From: Limosilactobacillus reuteri
GTDB lineage: Bacteria > Bacillota > Bacilli > Lactobacillales > Lactobacillaceae
DNA length: 64,000 nucleotides
Assembly: GCF_013694365.1 (NCBI RefSeq)
Contig: NZ_CP059275.1
Location: 1,798,001 to 1,862,000, forward strand
Direction of reading: 5' to 3'
The first letter of the stretch is position 1, and each line of letters begins with the position of its first letter. A program made the translations under genes and the position numbers. Below, piece after piece: positions 53,599 through 63,465 of this stretch. The notes beneath the pieces were generated by a model that ran no database searches, was not told the origin of the DNA, and saw only the letters and a list, made by a program, of their open reading frames with translations.

Positions 53599-56500
53599 AT
53601 GCCTAAACGAACTGATATTCATAAAATTCTCGTCATCGGATCTGGCCCTATTATTATTGGCCAAGCAGCTGAATTTGATTATTCCGGCACGCAGGCTTGT
53701 CTTGCCCTCCGCGAAGAAGGATACGAAACCATCCTTGTTAATTCTAATCCAGCAACAATCATGACTGATAAGGAAATTGCTGATCATGTCTACATCGAAC
53801 CATTAACGGTTGACTCCCTCTCTCGAATTATCCGTCAAGAATATCCTGATGCAATTTTACCAACCCTTGGCGGACAAATCGGCCTCAACTTAGCTGTCTC
53901 CTTATCTAAAACTGGTCTCCTCGACGAATTAGGAATTGAACTTCTCGGAACTAAGCTGGATTCGATTGATGAAGCAGAAGACCGTGAAAAATTCAAGGAA
54001 TTAATGAATGAGCTTGGTGAACCTGTTCCGGCTTCACAGACAGTTAATACTGTTGATGAAGCAGTCGAATTCGCACACCAATGCGGATATCCAGTAATCG
54101 TCCGTCCCGCCTTTACTATGGGTGGTACAGGTGGCGGGATCTGCCATAATGATGCAGAAATGCGTACTGTTGCCAAGAATGGCTTGGAATTATCCCCTGT
54201 CACCCAATGTTTAATTGAAAAGTCAATCGCGGGTTATAAGGAAATCGAGTTTGAAGTAATGCGGGATTCAGCTGACAATGTAATGGTCGTTTGTTGTATG
54301 GAAAACTTTGACCCAGTGGGAATTCATACCGGTGACTCCATTGTATTTGCCCCTAATCAGACCCTTAGCGACTGCGAATATCAGATGCTCCGTGATTGCG
54401 CGCTCAAGCTGATCCGTGCCCTCAAAATCGAAGGGGGATGTAACGTCCAACTAGCTCTTGATCCGCAAAGTTTCCAGTATAACGTTATCGAAGTTAATCC
54501 GCGGGTTTCCCGTTCATCTGCCCTTGCTTCCAAGGCAACCGGTTATCCAATCGCTAAAATGGCTGCTAAAATTGCGGTTGGCCTTACCCTCGATGAAATT
54601 AAGAATCCCGTTACCAAGACAACTTTTGCTGAATTTGAACCGGCACTTGACTATGTTGTCTGCAAAATTCCCCGCTGGCCGTTTGATAAGTTTACTCAGG
54701 CTGATCGACACCTGGGCAGCCAGATGAAAGCCACGGGAGAAGTAATGGCAATTGGTCGGACAGTTGAGGAAGCTCTCCATAAGGCTGTTCGTTCACTCGA
54801 AATTGATGAAAAAGACCTCTTTTCAGCAGAAGCTCATCATGCGCCAACAGATATGCTTGAAAAGAAGTTACGTTATCCCCAAGATGATCGGTTATTTTAT
54901 TTAGCAGAAGCATTTCGGCGTGGATATTCCCTTAAGCAAACTCATGACTTAACTAAGATTTCCCCCTATTTCCTCGATATCGTCAAACACTTGGTGGAAC
55001 TTGAAGACGATCTTAGTACCAAGCCATTTGATGCAGAAACACTGATAATCAGCAAAAAATATGGCTTTAGCGATGTAACAATTGCCCGCCTTTGGCATAC
55101 TTCCCCACAAGAAGTTCGGAAATTCCGAAAACAGAATGAAATTCTCCCCGTATATAAGATGATCGATACCTGTGCTGCTGAATTTACTTCTTCAACCCCT
55201 TATTTCTACAGCGCATATGACCATGAAAATGAAAGCCAACGGACAAAGAAGCCATCTATCCTTGTCCTTGGTTCAGGGCCAATCCGGATCGGTCAAGGAG
55301 TTGAGTTTGACTATGCGACCGTTCATAGCGTTAAGGCAATTCAACGGGCTGGTTATGAAGCAATTGTCATCAATTCAAATCCAGAAACTGTTTCGACAGA
55401 TTTCTCGGTCTCAGATAAACTCTATTTCGAGCCCCTCACGCTTGAAGATGTCCTAAACGTGATTGATCTCGAACAACCAGTAGGCGTGATCGTGCAATTT
55501 GGTGGACAAACAGCGATTAATTTAGCAGAAGGTATTGCTAAAAATGGGGTTAATATTCTTGGAACAACCGTTGACGACCTTGATGCTGCTGAAGATCGAG
55601 AAGTATTCGATAAAGTTATCACTGATCTAAATCTTAAGCAGCCAATCGGTTTAACCGCAACTACTCACTCTGCCGTTATCAAAGCGGCTAAAAAAATCGG
55701 CTATCCCGTTCTTGTTCGTCCAAGTTATGTTCTCGGTGGTAAGGCCATGGAGACTGTTTATAATCAAGAAGAACTGCAACAATACCTTCAACAAAACGCC
55801 TCCATTACTGCTGATCACCCTATTTTAATCGATGCCTACCTTGAAGGACGGGAATGTGAAGTAGACGCAATTTGCGATGGAAAAGACGTCCTTATCCCTG
55901 GAATTATGGAACATATTGAACATGCGGGCGTTCACTCGGGAGATTCAATGGCAGTTTATCCCCCACAACATTTTGATGATGACATTAAACAACAAATCGT
56001 TACTGCTACCGAAAAATTAGCAGTTGCTCTTAAATGTATTGGCATCATGAACATCCAATTTATTGTTCATAATCGTGAAGTGTACATCCTTGAAGTTAAT
56101 CCGCGAGCTAGTCGAACAGTGCCATTCCTCAGCAAGATTACGGGAATCGAAATGGCCCAAGTTGCTACCAGAGTTATCCTTGGCCAGTCACTTGCTGATC
56201 AAGGTTTTACTAACGGTCTTTATCCAGAACCACAAACCATTCATGTTAAAGCTCCTGTCTTTAGTTTTAACAAGTTAGCGAACGTTGATTCTTATCTCAG
56301 TCCAGAAATGAAATCGACAGGCGAAGTGATGGGGACAGATACCACCTATGAAAAAGCACTTCATAAAGCCTTTTCTGGAGCACACGTTCAAGTCCCTAAC
56401 AATGGCAAAATTCTCTTTACGATTGAAAATGGGGATGAAGAAGACATTCTCCCACTAGCAAAACGGTTCGCTCAGATTGGCTACCAAATTTTCACTACCC

Positions 56501-56769
56501 CACAAACAGCATCGCACTTTAAGGATAACGGCATTCACGTCCATCAAAAAATATCTAACATTGATGAACTCAACCGACTCTTAAAAGCCGGGCAAATCGA
56601 TCTTGTTATCAACACTATGCGCCATGATTATGAACAAGATTCACTTGGCTTTCAGATCCGCCAAAGTACAATCGCGCAAAATGTTCCCCTCATGACTTCA
56701 CTTGATACAGTCAATGCGTTGCTGCACGTTAAAGAAGATCAATCTTTGGAAGCCATCACAATTAAATAG
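53599..56769 (+). CDS. carB: Carbamoyl-phosphate synthase large chain
   Basis: Makes carbamoyl phosphate from bicarbonate, ATP and CarA-derived ammonia for pyrimidine and arginine synthesis. Length 1056 with the internal duplication of ATP-grasp halves: [17 protein letters not shown] near residue 13 and [16 protein letters not shown] near residue 557, each followed by ATP-grasp signatures ([32 protein letters not shown]), and an MGS-like allosteric domain at the end. Its first 8 nt (ATGCCTAA) duplicate the last 8 nt of carA. Confidence 0.96.
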   Translation: MPKRTDIHKILVIGSGPIIIGQAAEFDYSGTQACLALREEGYETILVNSNPATIMTDKEIADHVYIEPLTVDSLSRIIRQEYPDAILPTLGGQIGLNLAVSLSKTGLLDELGIELLGTKLDSIDEAEDREKFKELMNELGEPVPASQTVNTVDEAVEFAHQCGYPVIVRPAFTMGGTGGGICHNDAEMRTVAKNGLELSPVTQCLIEKSIAGYKEIEFEVMRDSADNVMVVCCMENFDPVGIHTGDSIVFAPNQTLSDCEYQMLRDCALKLIRALKIEGGCNVQLALDPQSFQYNVIEVNPRVSRSSALASKATGYPIAKMAAKIAVGLTLDEIKNPVTKTTFAEFEPALDYVVCKIPRWPFDKFTQADRHLGSQMKATGEVMAIGRTVEEALHKAVRSLEIDEKDLFSAEAHHAPTDMLEKKLRYPQDDRLFYLAEAFRRGYSLKQTHDLTKISPYFLDIVKHLVELEDDLSTKPFDAETLIISKKYGFSDVTIARLWHTSPQEVRKFRKQNEILPVYKMIDTCAAEFTSSTPYFYSAYDHENESQRTKKPSILVLGSGPIRIGQGVEFDYATVHSVKAIQRAGYEAIVINSNPETVSTDFSVSDKLYFEPLTLEDVLNVIDLEQPVGVIVQFGGQTAINLAEGIAKNGVNILGTTVDDLDAAEDREVFDKVITDLNLKQPIGLTATTHSAVIKAAKKIGYPVLVRPSYVLGGKAMETVYNQEELQQYLQQNASITADHPILIDAYLEGRECEVDAICDGKDVLIPGIMEHIEHAGVHSGDSMAVYPPQHFDDDIKQQIVTATEKLAVALKCIGIMNIQFIVHNREVYILEVNPRASRTVPFLSKITGIEMAQVATRVILGQSLADQGFTNGLYPEPQTIHVKAPVFSFNKLANVDSYLSPEMKSTGEVMGTDTTYEKALHKAFSGAHVQVPNNGKILFTIENGDEEDILPLAKRFAQIGYQIFTTPQTASHFKDNGIHVHQKISNIDELNRLLKAGQIDLVINTMRHDYEQDSLGFQIRQSTIAQNVPLMTSLDTVNALLHVKEDQSLEAITIK

Positions 56770-57858
56770 ATGAAACGATATTTAATTCTAGAAGATGGTA
56801 CTGTCTATACCGGCGAGGGTTTTGGCGCTACCAAGGCAACTCTTGGTGAGGTTGTCTTCACAACAGGGATGGTCGGCTATCAAGAAGCAATTACCGATCA
56901 ATCATTTGCCAATCAGATTTTAGTCTTTACCAATCCTCTCATCGGTAACTATGGGATTAATAGTGAAGATAACGAAACATTGTATCCCCAAATCAAGGGC
57001 ATAATTTGTCATCATGTCGCTCGTGTTCCCAGCAACTGGCGCATGACTGACTCGCTCCCTAATTTCTTAGCAAAGCACCACATTCCTGGCCTCCAAGGAA
57101 TTGATACACGTGAACTAGTCCGTAAGCTTCGTCAATATGGAACATTGCGCGGAATTATGACCGATAATGTTACCGATATCAAAGATAAGCTTGAACAGTT
57201 AAAACAAACTTCGCCAACCCAGAACATTATTAGCAAAGTATCTACTAAAGAATCCTACGCTAATCCGGGAACTAAGCGAACTGTAGTTGTTCTTGACTTC
57301 GGAATGAAAAATAGCATTCTCCGTGAATTAAATAAAAGAAACTGCAATGCAATTGTCCTTCCTTATAACGCCTCGATCAGTGAAATAATGGCGTTCAATC
57401 CAGACGGCATCCTCCTTTCGAACGGCCCTGGTGATCCACTTGAAATGACAACTATTGCGGAAACTGTCGCAGAATTAGAAAAACATGTGCCCATTTTCGG
57501 CATTTGCATGGGCCATCAAATCTTTGCCCTAGCTAATGGTGCTAAAACTTATAAGATGAAATTTGGTCACCGCGGTTTTAACCATCCTGTCCGTAATCTT
57601 AAAACAGGAAAAATCGCATTTACCTCTCAAAATCACGGTTTTGCGGTTGATCCATCCTCCATTGATGATACTGACCTCCAAATCACCCACCTTGAAGTGA
57701 ACGATGGCACAGTTGAAGGACTCCAGCATTCAAAGTATCCTGCATTTTCCGTTCAGTTCCATCCAGACGCTGCGCCAGGACCCCACGATGCTGAACAGCT
57801 TTTTGATAAATTCATGGCATTAATTGACAGTAATAAGGAGGCCCTCACCTATGCCTAA
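56770..57858 (+). CDS. carA: Carbamoyl-phosphate synthase small chain (glutamine amidotransferase)
   Basis: Hydrolyses glutamine and channels ammonia to CarB. N-terminal CPSase small-chain domain (1-150) and class I amidotransferase domain with nucleophile C246 (FGICMGHQ) and H331 (QFHPDAAPGPHD). The triad acid is D333 instead of the usual Glu (HPEA), a conservative but notable change. Length 362. AGGAGG at 57836-57841 followed by ATG 57851 is the native start site of carB inside the carA end; in this window carB is placed before carA instead. Confidence 0.94.
   Translation: MKRYLILEDGTVYTGEGFGATKATLGEVVFTTGMVGYQEAITDQSFANQILVFTNPLIGNYGINSEDNETLYPQIKGIICHHVARVPSNWRMTDSLPNFLAKHHIPGLQGIDTRELVRKLRQYGTLRGIMTDNVTDIKDKLEQLKQTSPTQNIISKVSTKESYANPGTKRTVVVLDFGMKNSILRELNKRNCNAIVLPYNASISEIMAFNPDGILLSNGPGDPLEMTTIAETVAELEKHVPIFGICMGHQIFALANGAKTYKMKFGHRGFNHPVRNLKTGKIAFTSQNHGFAVDPSSIDDTDLQITHLEVNDGTVEGLQHSKYPAFSVQFHPDAAPGPHDAEQLFDKFMALIDSNKEALTYA
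57836..57841 (+). promoter_or_regulatory. AGGAGG ribosome binding site of carB, inside carA
   Basis: The site lies 9 nt before ATGCCTAA (57851-57858), which is both the end of carA and identical to the first codons of carB at 53599. It shows that carB natively starts here, overlapping carA. Confidence 0.8.
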
Positions 57859-59232
57859 ATGAGTCAAGATGAGTCTGTCGTACTTAACCAAGACCAAGAA
57901 ACTTCGACGAGTGGATTGCCAATTTTACCAAAGAGTACCATCTGGATGATTAACTTTGGTTTCCTTGGGGTTCAAATCGCCTTTACGTTACAAGGTTCAC
58001 AAATGAGCCGGATCTTCCAAACAATTGGTGCTAATCCTAATAATTTGGGATGGTTCTTCTTACTTCCGCCACTTGCAGGATTGATCGTGCAGCCAATCAT
58101 TGGTTATTATTCTGACCGAACATGGGCGCCAAAACTTGGTGGTCGGCGTCTCCCCTACCTGTTAATCGGGATGGTCATTGCCGTCATCGTTATGATTTTA
58201 CTGCCTAATTCAGGAAGTTTTGGATTTGGATACGGTTCGTTAGCAGCCCTCTGGTTTGGGGCTATTACCGTCGCCTTCCTTGATCTTTCATCAAATATGG
58301 CGATGCAGCCATTTAAGATGATGGTTGGTGATATGGTTAACGATGATCAAAAGAGTTATGCATACGGGATTCAAAGTTTAATCTGTAATACCGGTGCCGT
58401 TTTAGCAGCCATTTTCCCATTCCTTTTGACATGGTGGGGTATATCAAACACTGCTAAAAAGGGTGTTGTTCCTCAATCAGTTGTAATTTCGTTCTACGTT
58501 GGCGCTGTTATTTTAGTCATCACCTGTCTCTTTACTATCTTCCGGGTTCACGAATATGATCCCGCAACTTATGCTCGTTACCATGGTATTTCAGAGGAAG
58601 ACAATAAAAAAGGTGGAAACTGGTTTACCCTCTTAAAGCATGCTCCACGAGTATTTTGGAATGTCGCATTAGTTCAATTCTTCTGCTGGTTCTCTTTCCA
58701 ATACCTTTCAACTTATGCGGTCGGGGCCATCGCTAAGAATGTTTGGTTAACAACGGATGCTTCTTCTGCTGCCTACCAAGCTGCCGGTAACTGGTACGGT
58801 GTTATGACCGCTGTTCAATCAATTGCAGCAGTTGTATGGTCATATGTTCTGGCTAAAGTTCCTAATAACCACCACAAAGCTGGCTATGCTTTCAGTCTTT
58901 TGCTTGGGGCTGTTGGATACACATCAATCTTCTTTATCCATTCACAAAACGCCCTTATCTTCTCCTTCGTTTTGATCGGAATTGCTTGGGCTTCAATGAA
59001 CACCTACCCATTAACAATGGTTACAAATGCCTTATCTGGTAAACACATGGGTACTTACCTTGGCCTATTTAATGGTTCAATCTGTGTACCACAAATGGTT
59101 GCCTCACTACTTAGTTTTGGTCTCTTCCCATTACTTGGTAGTTCCCAAGTCAACATGATGCTTGTTACCGGTATTTCTGCTCTCTTAGGTGCAATTTCAG
59201 TTCTCTTTATCAAGGAAACTTACCAAGCCTAA
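57859..59232 (+). CDS. MFS sugar transporter (GPH/SLC45-like)
   Basis: A 12-helix major facilitator of 457 residues. The N-terminus MINFGFLGVQIAFTLQGSQMSRIFQTIG and the LAGLIVQPIIGYYSDRTW loop are characteristic of the group that imports sucrose or maltose-type sugars. The loop after TM6 is long (RVHEYDPATYARYHGISEEDNKKGG). A LacI-type regulator follows, as expected for a sugar uptake unit. Confidence 0.85.
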   Translation: MSQDESVVLNQDQETSTSGLPILPKSTIWMINFGFLGVQIAFTLQGSQMSRIFQTIGANPNNLGWFFLLPPLAGLIVQPIIGYYSDRTWAPKLGGRRLPYLLIGMVIAVIVMILLPNSGSFGFGYGSLAALWFGAITVAFLDLSSNMAMQPFKMMVGDMVNDDQKSYAYGIQSLICNTGAVLAAIFPFLLTWWGISNTAKKGVVPQSVVISFYVGAVILVITCLFTIFRVHEYDPATYARYHGISEEDNKKGGNWFTLLKHAPRVFWNVALVQFFCWFSFQYLSTYAVGAIAKNVWLTTDASSAAYQAAGNWYGVMTAVQSIAAVVWSYVLAKVPNNHHKAGYAFSLLLGAVGYTSIFFIHSQNALIFSFVLIGIAWASMNTYPLTMVTNALSGKHMGTYLGLFNGSICVPQMVASLLSFGLFPLLGSSQVNMMLVTGISALLGAISVLFIKETYQA

Positions 59233-60234
59233 ATGAAGCCAACAATTAAAGATATTGCTCAACGGGCCCACGTTTCAACGGCCACTGTTTCTCGTGTTTT
59301 ATCCAAAAAGGCGAAATCCTACCGTCCCGAAACCGCGGCTAAGATTGAAGCAATCGCTAAAGAACTAGGATACAAGAAAAACCTTGCAGCGGCTGAATTA
59401 GCTGCCAATAGTAGTATGTTAATTGCCGTTATCTTAAATAATACTCAAACGAATTTCTCAAATGATATCATCGCTGCTATTCAAGCAGAAACAGATAAAG
59501 CTGGTTACCAAATGTTTATTCTTTACGCTGGAAACCATAACGCCCGACTGCTTAATCAAGCAATTAGCGTTGCCCTCGAACGGCATGTTGCCGGCATTCT
59601 GCTAGTCGCAACCTCCCTCGACGAACAAGCAGCTCGCACCTTACAAGAAAGCAATACCCCTTGTCGGTTAGTATCGGTCTATGACGAAACTGATTCCCGA
59701 TATATTGGATTTAAATTTACAAGTTCAAATAACGAGGAAATTGGTTATTCAGCCGCTAACTATTTAATTGAACGAGGACACTCACGGATTGGATTAGCCG
59801 GCATCGATCGTTCTTCAACCGGTAAGCAACGACTTCAAGGCTACCAACGGGCAATGACTGAACACGGATTAATCCCTCATATGGGATGGGTCGAATATGG
59901 GGATTACAGTTTTGGTCCTCAGCAAAATATGCTCAAAACACTAATGAATAAGAATCTTGACGCGATCATCACAGCTAGTGATATGGTGGCTGTGGGCATG
60001 ATCAGAGAGGCTCATTTGCTAGGCCTTGATATTCCAAAAGACCTATCATTTATTAGTATCGATGGGACTTTTCTCTGTGATATTACCATCCCAACTATTA
60101 CAAGCGTAACTCAGGACTTTTATCAAATGGGACTCATCGCAGTTAGGAGCCTATTGAACGATGATGACTCACAATTTATTCCAATCCATATCACACCGCG
60201 AAATAGCGTAAGACTCCTAGGCAAGAAACATTAG
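59233..60234 (+). CDS. LacI-family transcriptional regulator
   Basis: A sugar-responsive repressor of 333 residues. The N-terminal helix-turn-helix and hinge (TIKDIAQRAHVSTATVSRVL; residues 3-22) is followed by a periplasmic-binding-like effector domain (AVILNNTQTNFSNDIIAAIQ ... GIDRSSTGKQRLQGYQRAM ... DLSFISIDGTFLCDITIP). It probably controls the neighbouring MFS transporter. The effector sugar is not deducible. Confidence 0.92.
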   Translation: MKPTIKDIAQRAHVSTATVSRVLSKKAKSYRPETAAKIEAIAKELGYKKNLAAAELAANSSMLIAVILNNTQTNFSNDIIAAIQAETDKAGYQMFILYAGNHNARLLNQAISVALERHVAGILLVATSLDEQAARTLQESNTPCRLVSVYDETDSRYIGFKFTSSNNEEIGYSAANYLIERGHSRIGLAGIDRSSTGKQRLQGYQRAMTEHGLIPHMGWVEYGDYSFGPQQNMLKTLMNKNLDAIITASDMVAVGMIREAHLLGLDIPKDLSFISIDGTFLCDITIPTITSVTQDFYQMGLIAVRSLLNDDDSQFIPIHITPRNSVRLLGKKH

Positions 60235-61641
60235 ATGACACAAACTAAACAACATGAACAAGATGTTGATGTATGGGTTGGGAAACGATTCCCCCTCACA
60301 ATTCGTCGCCTAGGCGTTAACGGGCACGGAATCGGCTACTATAAGCACAAGGTATGTTTTGTCCCTGGTGCCCTGCCAAATGAAGTCGTAGTCGCGGAAG
60401 TTACACGCGTTCTCCCACGCTATCTTGAAGCTAAAATTCACCGGATCCGGAAAAAGAGTCGGGATCGGGTAACGCCACGAGATGAGTACGCTGATATCGC
60501 TGGTGGTTTTGAACTTGAAAACCTCGCTTACCAACAACAATTAAAGTTTAAACGGCAAGTAATCATCGATAGTCTCGAAAAGTTTCAACCATACGGCTAC
60601 CGTAATTACGATGTTCGCCCAACTATTGCAGCCCCTGAAGAATACGGTTACCGTAACAAGGCCCAGTTTCAAATCCGAATGGTCAATGGCAAAGTAGCAG
60701 CCGGTCTTTACCAGCCAAACAGTCATACCCTCGTTGATATGGAGACTTGTGCTGTTCAAATGCCCCGTACAATGGAGACAGTTCGAGCAGTTACGAAGAT
60801 GATCGAAGACTTGCAAATCCCAGTTTATGATGAAAAGAACAATAGCGGTATCATCAAAACCTTAGCAGTCCGTGAATCATGGTCAACTGGGGAAGTCCAA
60901 TTAACCTTCATTACTAATTCTGCTAAACTTCCTCACAAACGCGAATTGCTTGAACGCATTGAAAAAGAACTACCAGCAGTTGTTTCAGTTATGCAAAACG
61001 TTAACCCAGGTGATACACCCTTAATTTGGGGTGATAAAATGATCCACCTCGCTGGAAAAGATTCAATCCTTGAAAGCTTGATGGGACTCGATTTCAAACT
61101 CTCAGCACGTTCATTCTTACAACTAAATCCTGAACAAACAGAAGTGCTGTACGAAGAAGCTTCTAAAGCCCTTGAATTGGACAAAGATGATACCTTAATT
61201 GATGCATATGCCGGGATCGGGACAATCGGCCTTTCACTTGCATCGCGGGTAAAATCTGTTTGCGGAATGGAAATCATCCCCGAAGCGGTGGCTGATGCTA
61301 ACGAAAATGCCAAGCTAAATAATATTACTAACGCTAAATATGAAGTCGGCAAAGCAGAAGAAGTTCTTCCCCGCTGGCAAAAAGAAGGACTCAACTTTGA
61401 TGCCCTTGTTGTTGATCCTCCGCGAACCGGGTTAGATGACCAATTAATCAAGCAAATCTTAAAAGTTAAGCCGCGAAAGTTTGCCTACGTCTCATGTGGT
61501 ATGGCTTCTCTTGCCCGTAATTTACGGCGGTTAACTAGTGTCTATCACGTTGACTACATTCAACCAATTGACATGATGCCCCAAACAGCACGCTGTGAGG
61601 CAGTCGTGAAATTATCATTACGAAACGGAAATAAAGAATAG
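60235..61641 (+). CDS. rlmD: 23S rRNA (uracil-C5)-methyltransferase, RlmD/RlmCD type
   Basis: Methylates U1939 (and in Gram-positives often U747) of 23S rRNA. It has an N-terminal TRAM RNA-binding domain (LTIRRLGVNGHGIGYYKHKV), a central FxLN segment SARSFLQLNPEQTEVLYEEA, the SAM site DAYAGIGTIGL, DPPRTGL, and the nucleophile Cys in YVSCGMASLARNL. The residue after the nucleophile is Gly instead of the usual Asn. No clear Fe-S cysteines are visible, as is common in Firmicutes members. Length 468. Confidence 0.9.
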   Translation: MTQTKQHEQDVDVWVGKRFPLTIRRLGVNGHGIGYYKHKVCFVPGALPNEVVVAEVTRVLPRYLEAKIHRIRKKSRDRVTPRDEYADIAGGFELENLAYQQQLKFKRQVIIDSLEKFQPYGYRNYDVRPTIAAPEEYGYRNKAQFQIRMVNGKVAAGLYQPNSHTLVDMETCAVQMPRTMETVRAVTKMIEDLQIPVYDEKNNSGIIKTLAVRESWSTGEVQLTFITNSAKLPHKRELLERIEKELPAVVSVMQNVNPGDTPLIWGDKMIHLAGKDSILESLMGLDFKLSARSFLQLNPEQTEVLYEEASKALELDKDDTLIDAYAGIGTIGLSLASRVKSVCGMEIIPEAVADANENAKLNNITNAKYEVGKAEEVLPRWQKEGLNFDALVVDPPRTGLDDQLIKQILKVKPRKFAYVSCGMASLARNLRRLTSVYHVDYIQPIDMMPQTARCEAVVKLSLRNGNKE

Positions 61642-62214
61642 TTGAAAATTGCTGCAATTGCCGGGTCAAATGCTAATCATTCATACAACCGGATGTTATT
61701 AGAATTTATTGCCCGTCATTTTAGTGATGATGATATTGATGTGATTGATATTCGTCAAGTGCCAATGTTTAATGAAAATTATAAGGGAAAGATTCCTGAG
61801 GTTGTTGCTGATATTGATCGTCGTGTTTCAAGCGCCGATGCTGTTATTATTGCCAGCCCAGAATACAACCACTCTGTTACCTCTGCTTTAAAGTGTGTAA
61901 TTGAATGGCTTTCCTATGAAGTTCATCCATTAGAAAATAAGCCAGTCATGATCATCGGTGCTTCTACCCATGACCAAGGCTCATCCCGTTCTCAAGTTCA
62001 ATTACGAGATATTTTGATCTCACCAGGTGTTAATGCTTATATTTTCCAAAACGAAGAGTTCTTTATGAGTGATGCCGATCATATCATTGATAAAGATGGT
62101 GACATTACTAACGAAACGACTATTCATTTCTTAGAAAAATGTATGCGTGAATTCAAACACTACGCCAAGGCAATCAATCGGATGGTTGCTGAAAAGAAGG
62201 AGGCGAAGAAGTAA
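61642..62214 (+). CDS. NADPH-dependent FMN reductase
   Basis: A flavodoxin-fold reductase of 190 residues: phosphate loop GSNANHSYNRMLLEFIA, FMN-contact stretch SPEYNHSVTSALKCVIEWLS and a GASTHDQGSSRSQVQLRDIL loop. The start is TTG. It is a paralogue of the N-terminal half of the next gene. Together with the ApbE gene downstream it belongs to a flavin-handling cluster, and probably supplies reduced flavin or electrons. Confidence 0.88.
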   Translation: MKIAAIAGSNANHSYNRMLLEFIARHFSDDDIDVIDIRQVPMFNENYKGKIPEVVADIDRRVSSADAVIIASPEYNHSVTSALKCVIEWLSYEVHPLENKPVMIIGASTHDQGSSRSQVQLRDILISPGVNAYIFQNEEFFMSDADHIIDKDGDITNETTIHFLEKCMREFKHYAKAINRMVAEKKEAKK

Positions 62215-63465
62215 ATGAAAATCCTTGCTTTAGTTGGAACTAATGCCAATTTCTCATATAACCGGATTTTGCTTAAATACATGAAAAAGCACTTCCGTCA
62301 AATGGCTGATATTGAAATTGCTGAAATTAGCCAATTGCCACCATTTAGCGTTGATACCCCTCTTTCTGAACAAACAGAGGTATGGAAGTTAAAGCAAAAA
62401 GTTAAGGCTGCAGACGGAGTTATTTTCTCAACTCCTGAATATGACCATGGGATTCCAGCAGCCTTAAAGAGTACAGTAGAATGGCTTTCTTACAAGACTG
62501 ATGTATTAAAACGCAAGCCAGTTATGGTTGTCGGTGTATCTTATGGACGCCAAGCTTCTGCAAGATCTCAAGTTCAAATGCGGCAGATTCTGGTTTCTCC
62601 TGATTGTGATGCTAACCTATTACCAGGAAATGAAGTTCTGATTGGTAATGCTAGTCATTCCTTCTCCAAAGACGGTCGGTTAATTAATGCCGAAGCACGT
62701 GATAACCTTGAAAACTGCTTTACCCATTTTGTGGAATACATTCAAATCTTTGAAAATGCAAATAAGGAGGGACTGGATATGTCCGTTAAACAACCAACGA
62801 TCAGTGAAGCTTACATTAATTTCCCTACTGGTCGGTTGACATTAAAAGAAGTTCAACAAATCTTCAGTACAATCCCATTTGAAATTGACTTAATTGACAG
62901 TACTGACCATTTCGCATGGTTCTCTGACAAGCCAAATCGGGAACACGTTCGGAATGTAGCTTCTCTCGGGGAAACTGTTCAAGAATGTCATCCACCGTTG
63001 GCTGTTCCGGTTGTTATGAAGATTATTAACAGTTTCCGGAATGGTGAAAAAGACGTTGTTACCCGTCCATTATGGATGAATGGTCACCGTTCATTGATTC
63101 AATACTACGCTTTACGTGATGTTAATGGTCATTACCTTGGAACCATCGAATTTACTGGTAGTGTGGAATACATTCTTAACCTCTTCGAAAATGGTGCATG
63201 GAGTACTGATGGTAACACTGGTGCATCTAAGCATGAGGATGCTAATGACAACAGTGAAGAAGCTGACAGCGTTGATGCATCAACTGGTGCTTCAGAATCA
63301 AGTGATGATGATAACACCGACAATGCTAGTGAAGTGGTTACAACCCCAGCACCAGCAACAAACGATGATACTGATGCGGACGCTACAACAGGCGTATCAG
63401 ATGCAGGCAGCGTAGACGCAAATGATGATGAGGCAGATGCTACAACAGGTGCATCCGAAAACTAG
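62215..63465 (+). CDS. FMN reductase-PAS fusion with acidic tail bearing four candidate flavinylation motifs
   Basis: Residues 1-180 form an NAD(P)H:FMN reductase (GTNANFSYNRILLKYMKKHF, TPEYDHGIPAALKSTVEWLS). Residues about 190-330 form a PAS_10/DUF438-like domain (SEAYINFPTGRLTLKEVQQI ... GHYLGTIEFTGSVEYILNLF). The final 85 residues are acidic and disordered and hold four D-x-x-T-G-(A/V)-S motifs: D332-GNTGAS338, D354-ASTGAS360, D389-ATTGVS395 and D408-ATTGAS414. ApbE enzymes attach FMN to the last Thr/Ser of such motifs, and an apbE gene comes next. An in-frame AGGAGG plus ATG at 62779 (M189) could start the PAS part separately. No signal peptide, so cytoplasmic. Confidence 0.85.
   Translation: MKILALVGTNANFSYNRILLKYMKKHFRQMADIEIAEISQLPPFSVDTPLSEQTEVWKLKQKVKAADGVIFSTPEYDHGIPAALKSTVEWLSYKTDVLKRKPVMVVGVSYGRQASARSQVQMRQILVSPDCDANLLPGNEVLIGNASHSFSKDGRLINAEARDNLENCFTHFVEYIQIFENANKEGLDMSVKQPTISEAYINFPTGRLTLKEVQQIFSTIPFEIDLIDSTDHFAWFSDKPNREHVRNVASLGETVQECHPPLAVPVVMKIINSFRNGEKDVVTRPLWMNGHRSLIQYYALRDVNGHYLGTIEFTGSVEYILNLFENGAWSTDGNTGASKHEDANDNSEEADSVDASTGASESSDDDNTDNASEVVTTPAPATNDDTDADATTGVSDAGSVDANDDEADATTGASEN
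62765..62770 (+). promoter_or_regulatory. Internal AGGAGG before in-frame ATG at domain boundary
   Basis: AGGAGG is 8 nt from ATG 62779, which is in frame (residue 189, MSVKQPTISE) and exactly between the reductase and PAS domains. It could yield a 228-residue second product of PAS domain plus tail, or mark an ancestral gene fusion. Confidence 0.6.
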
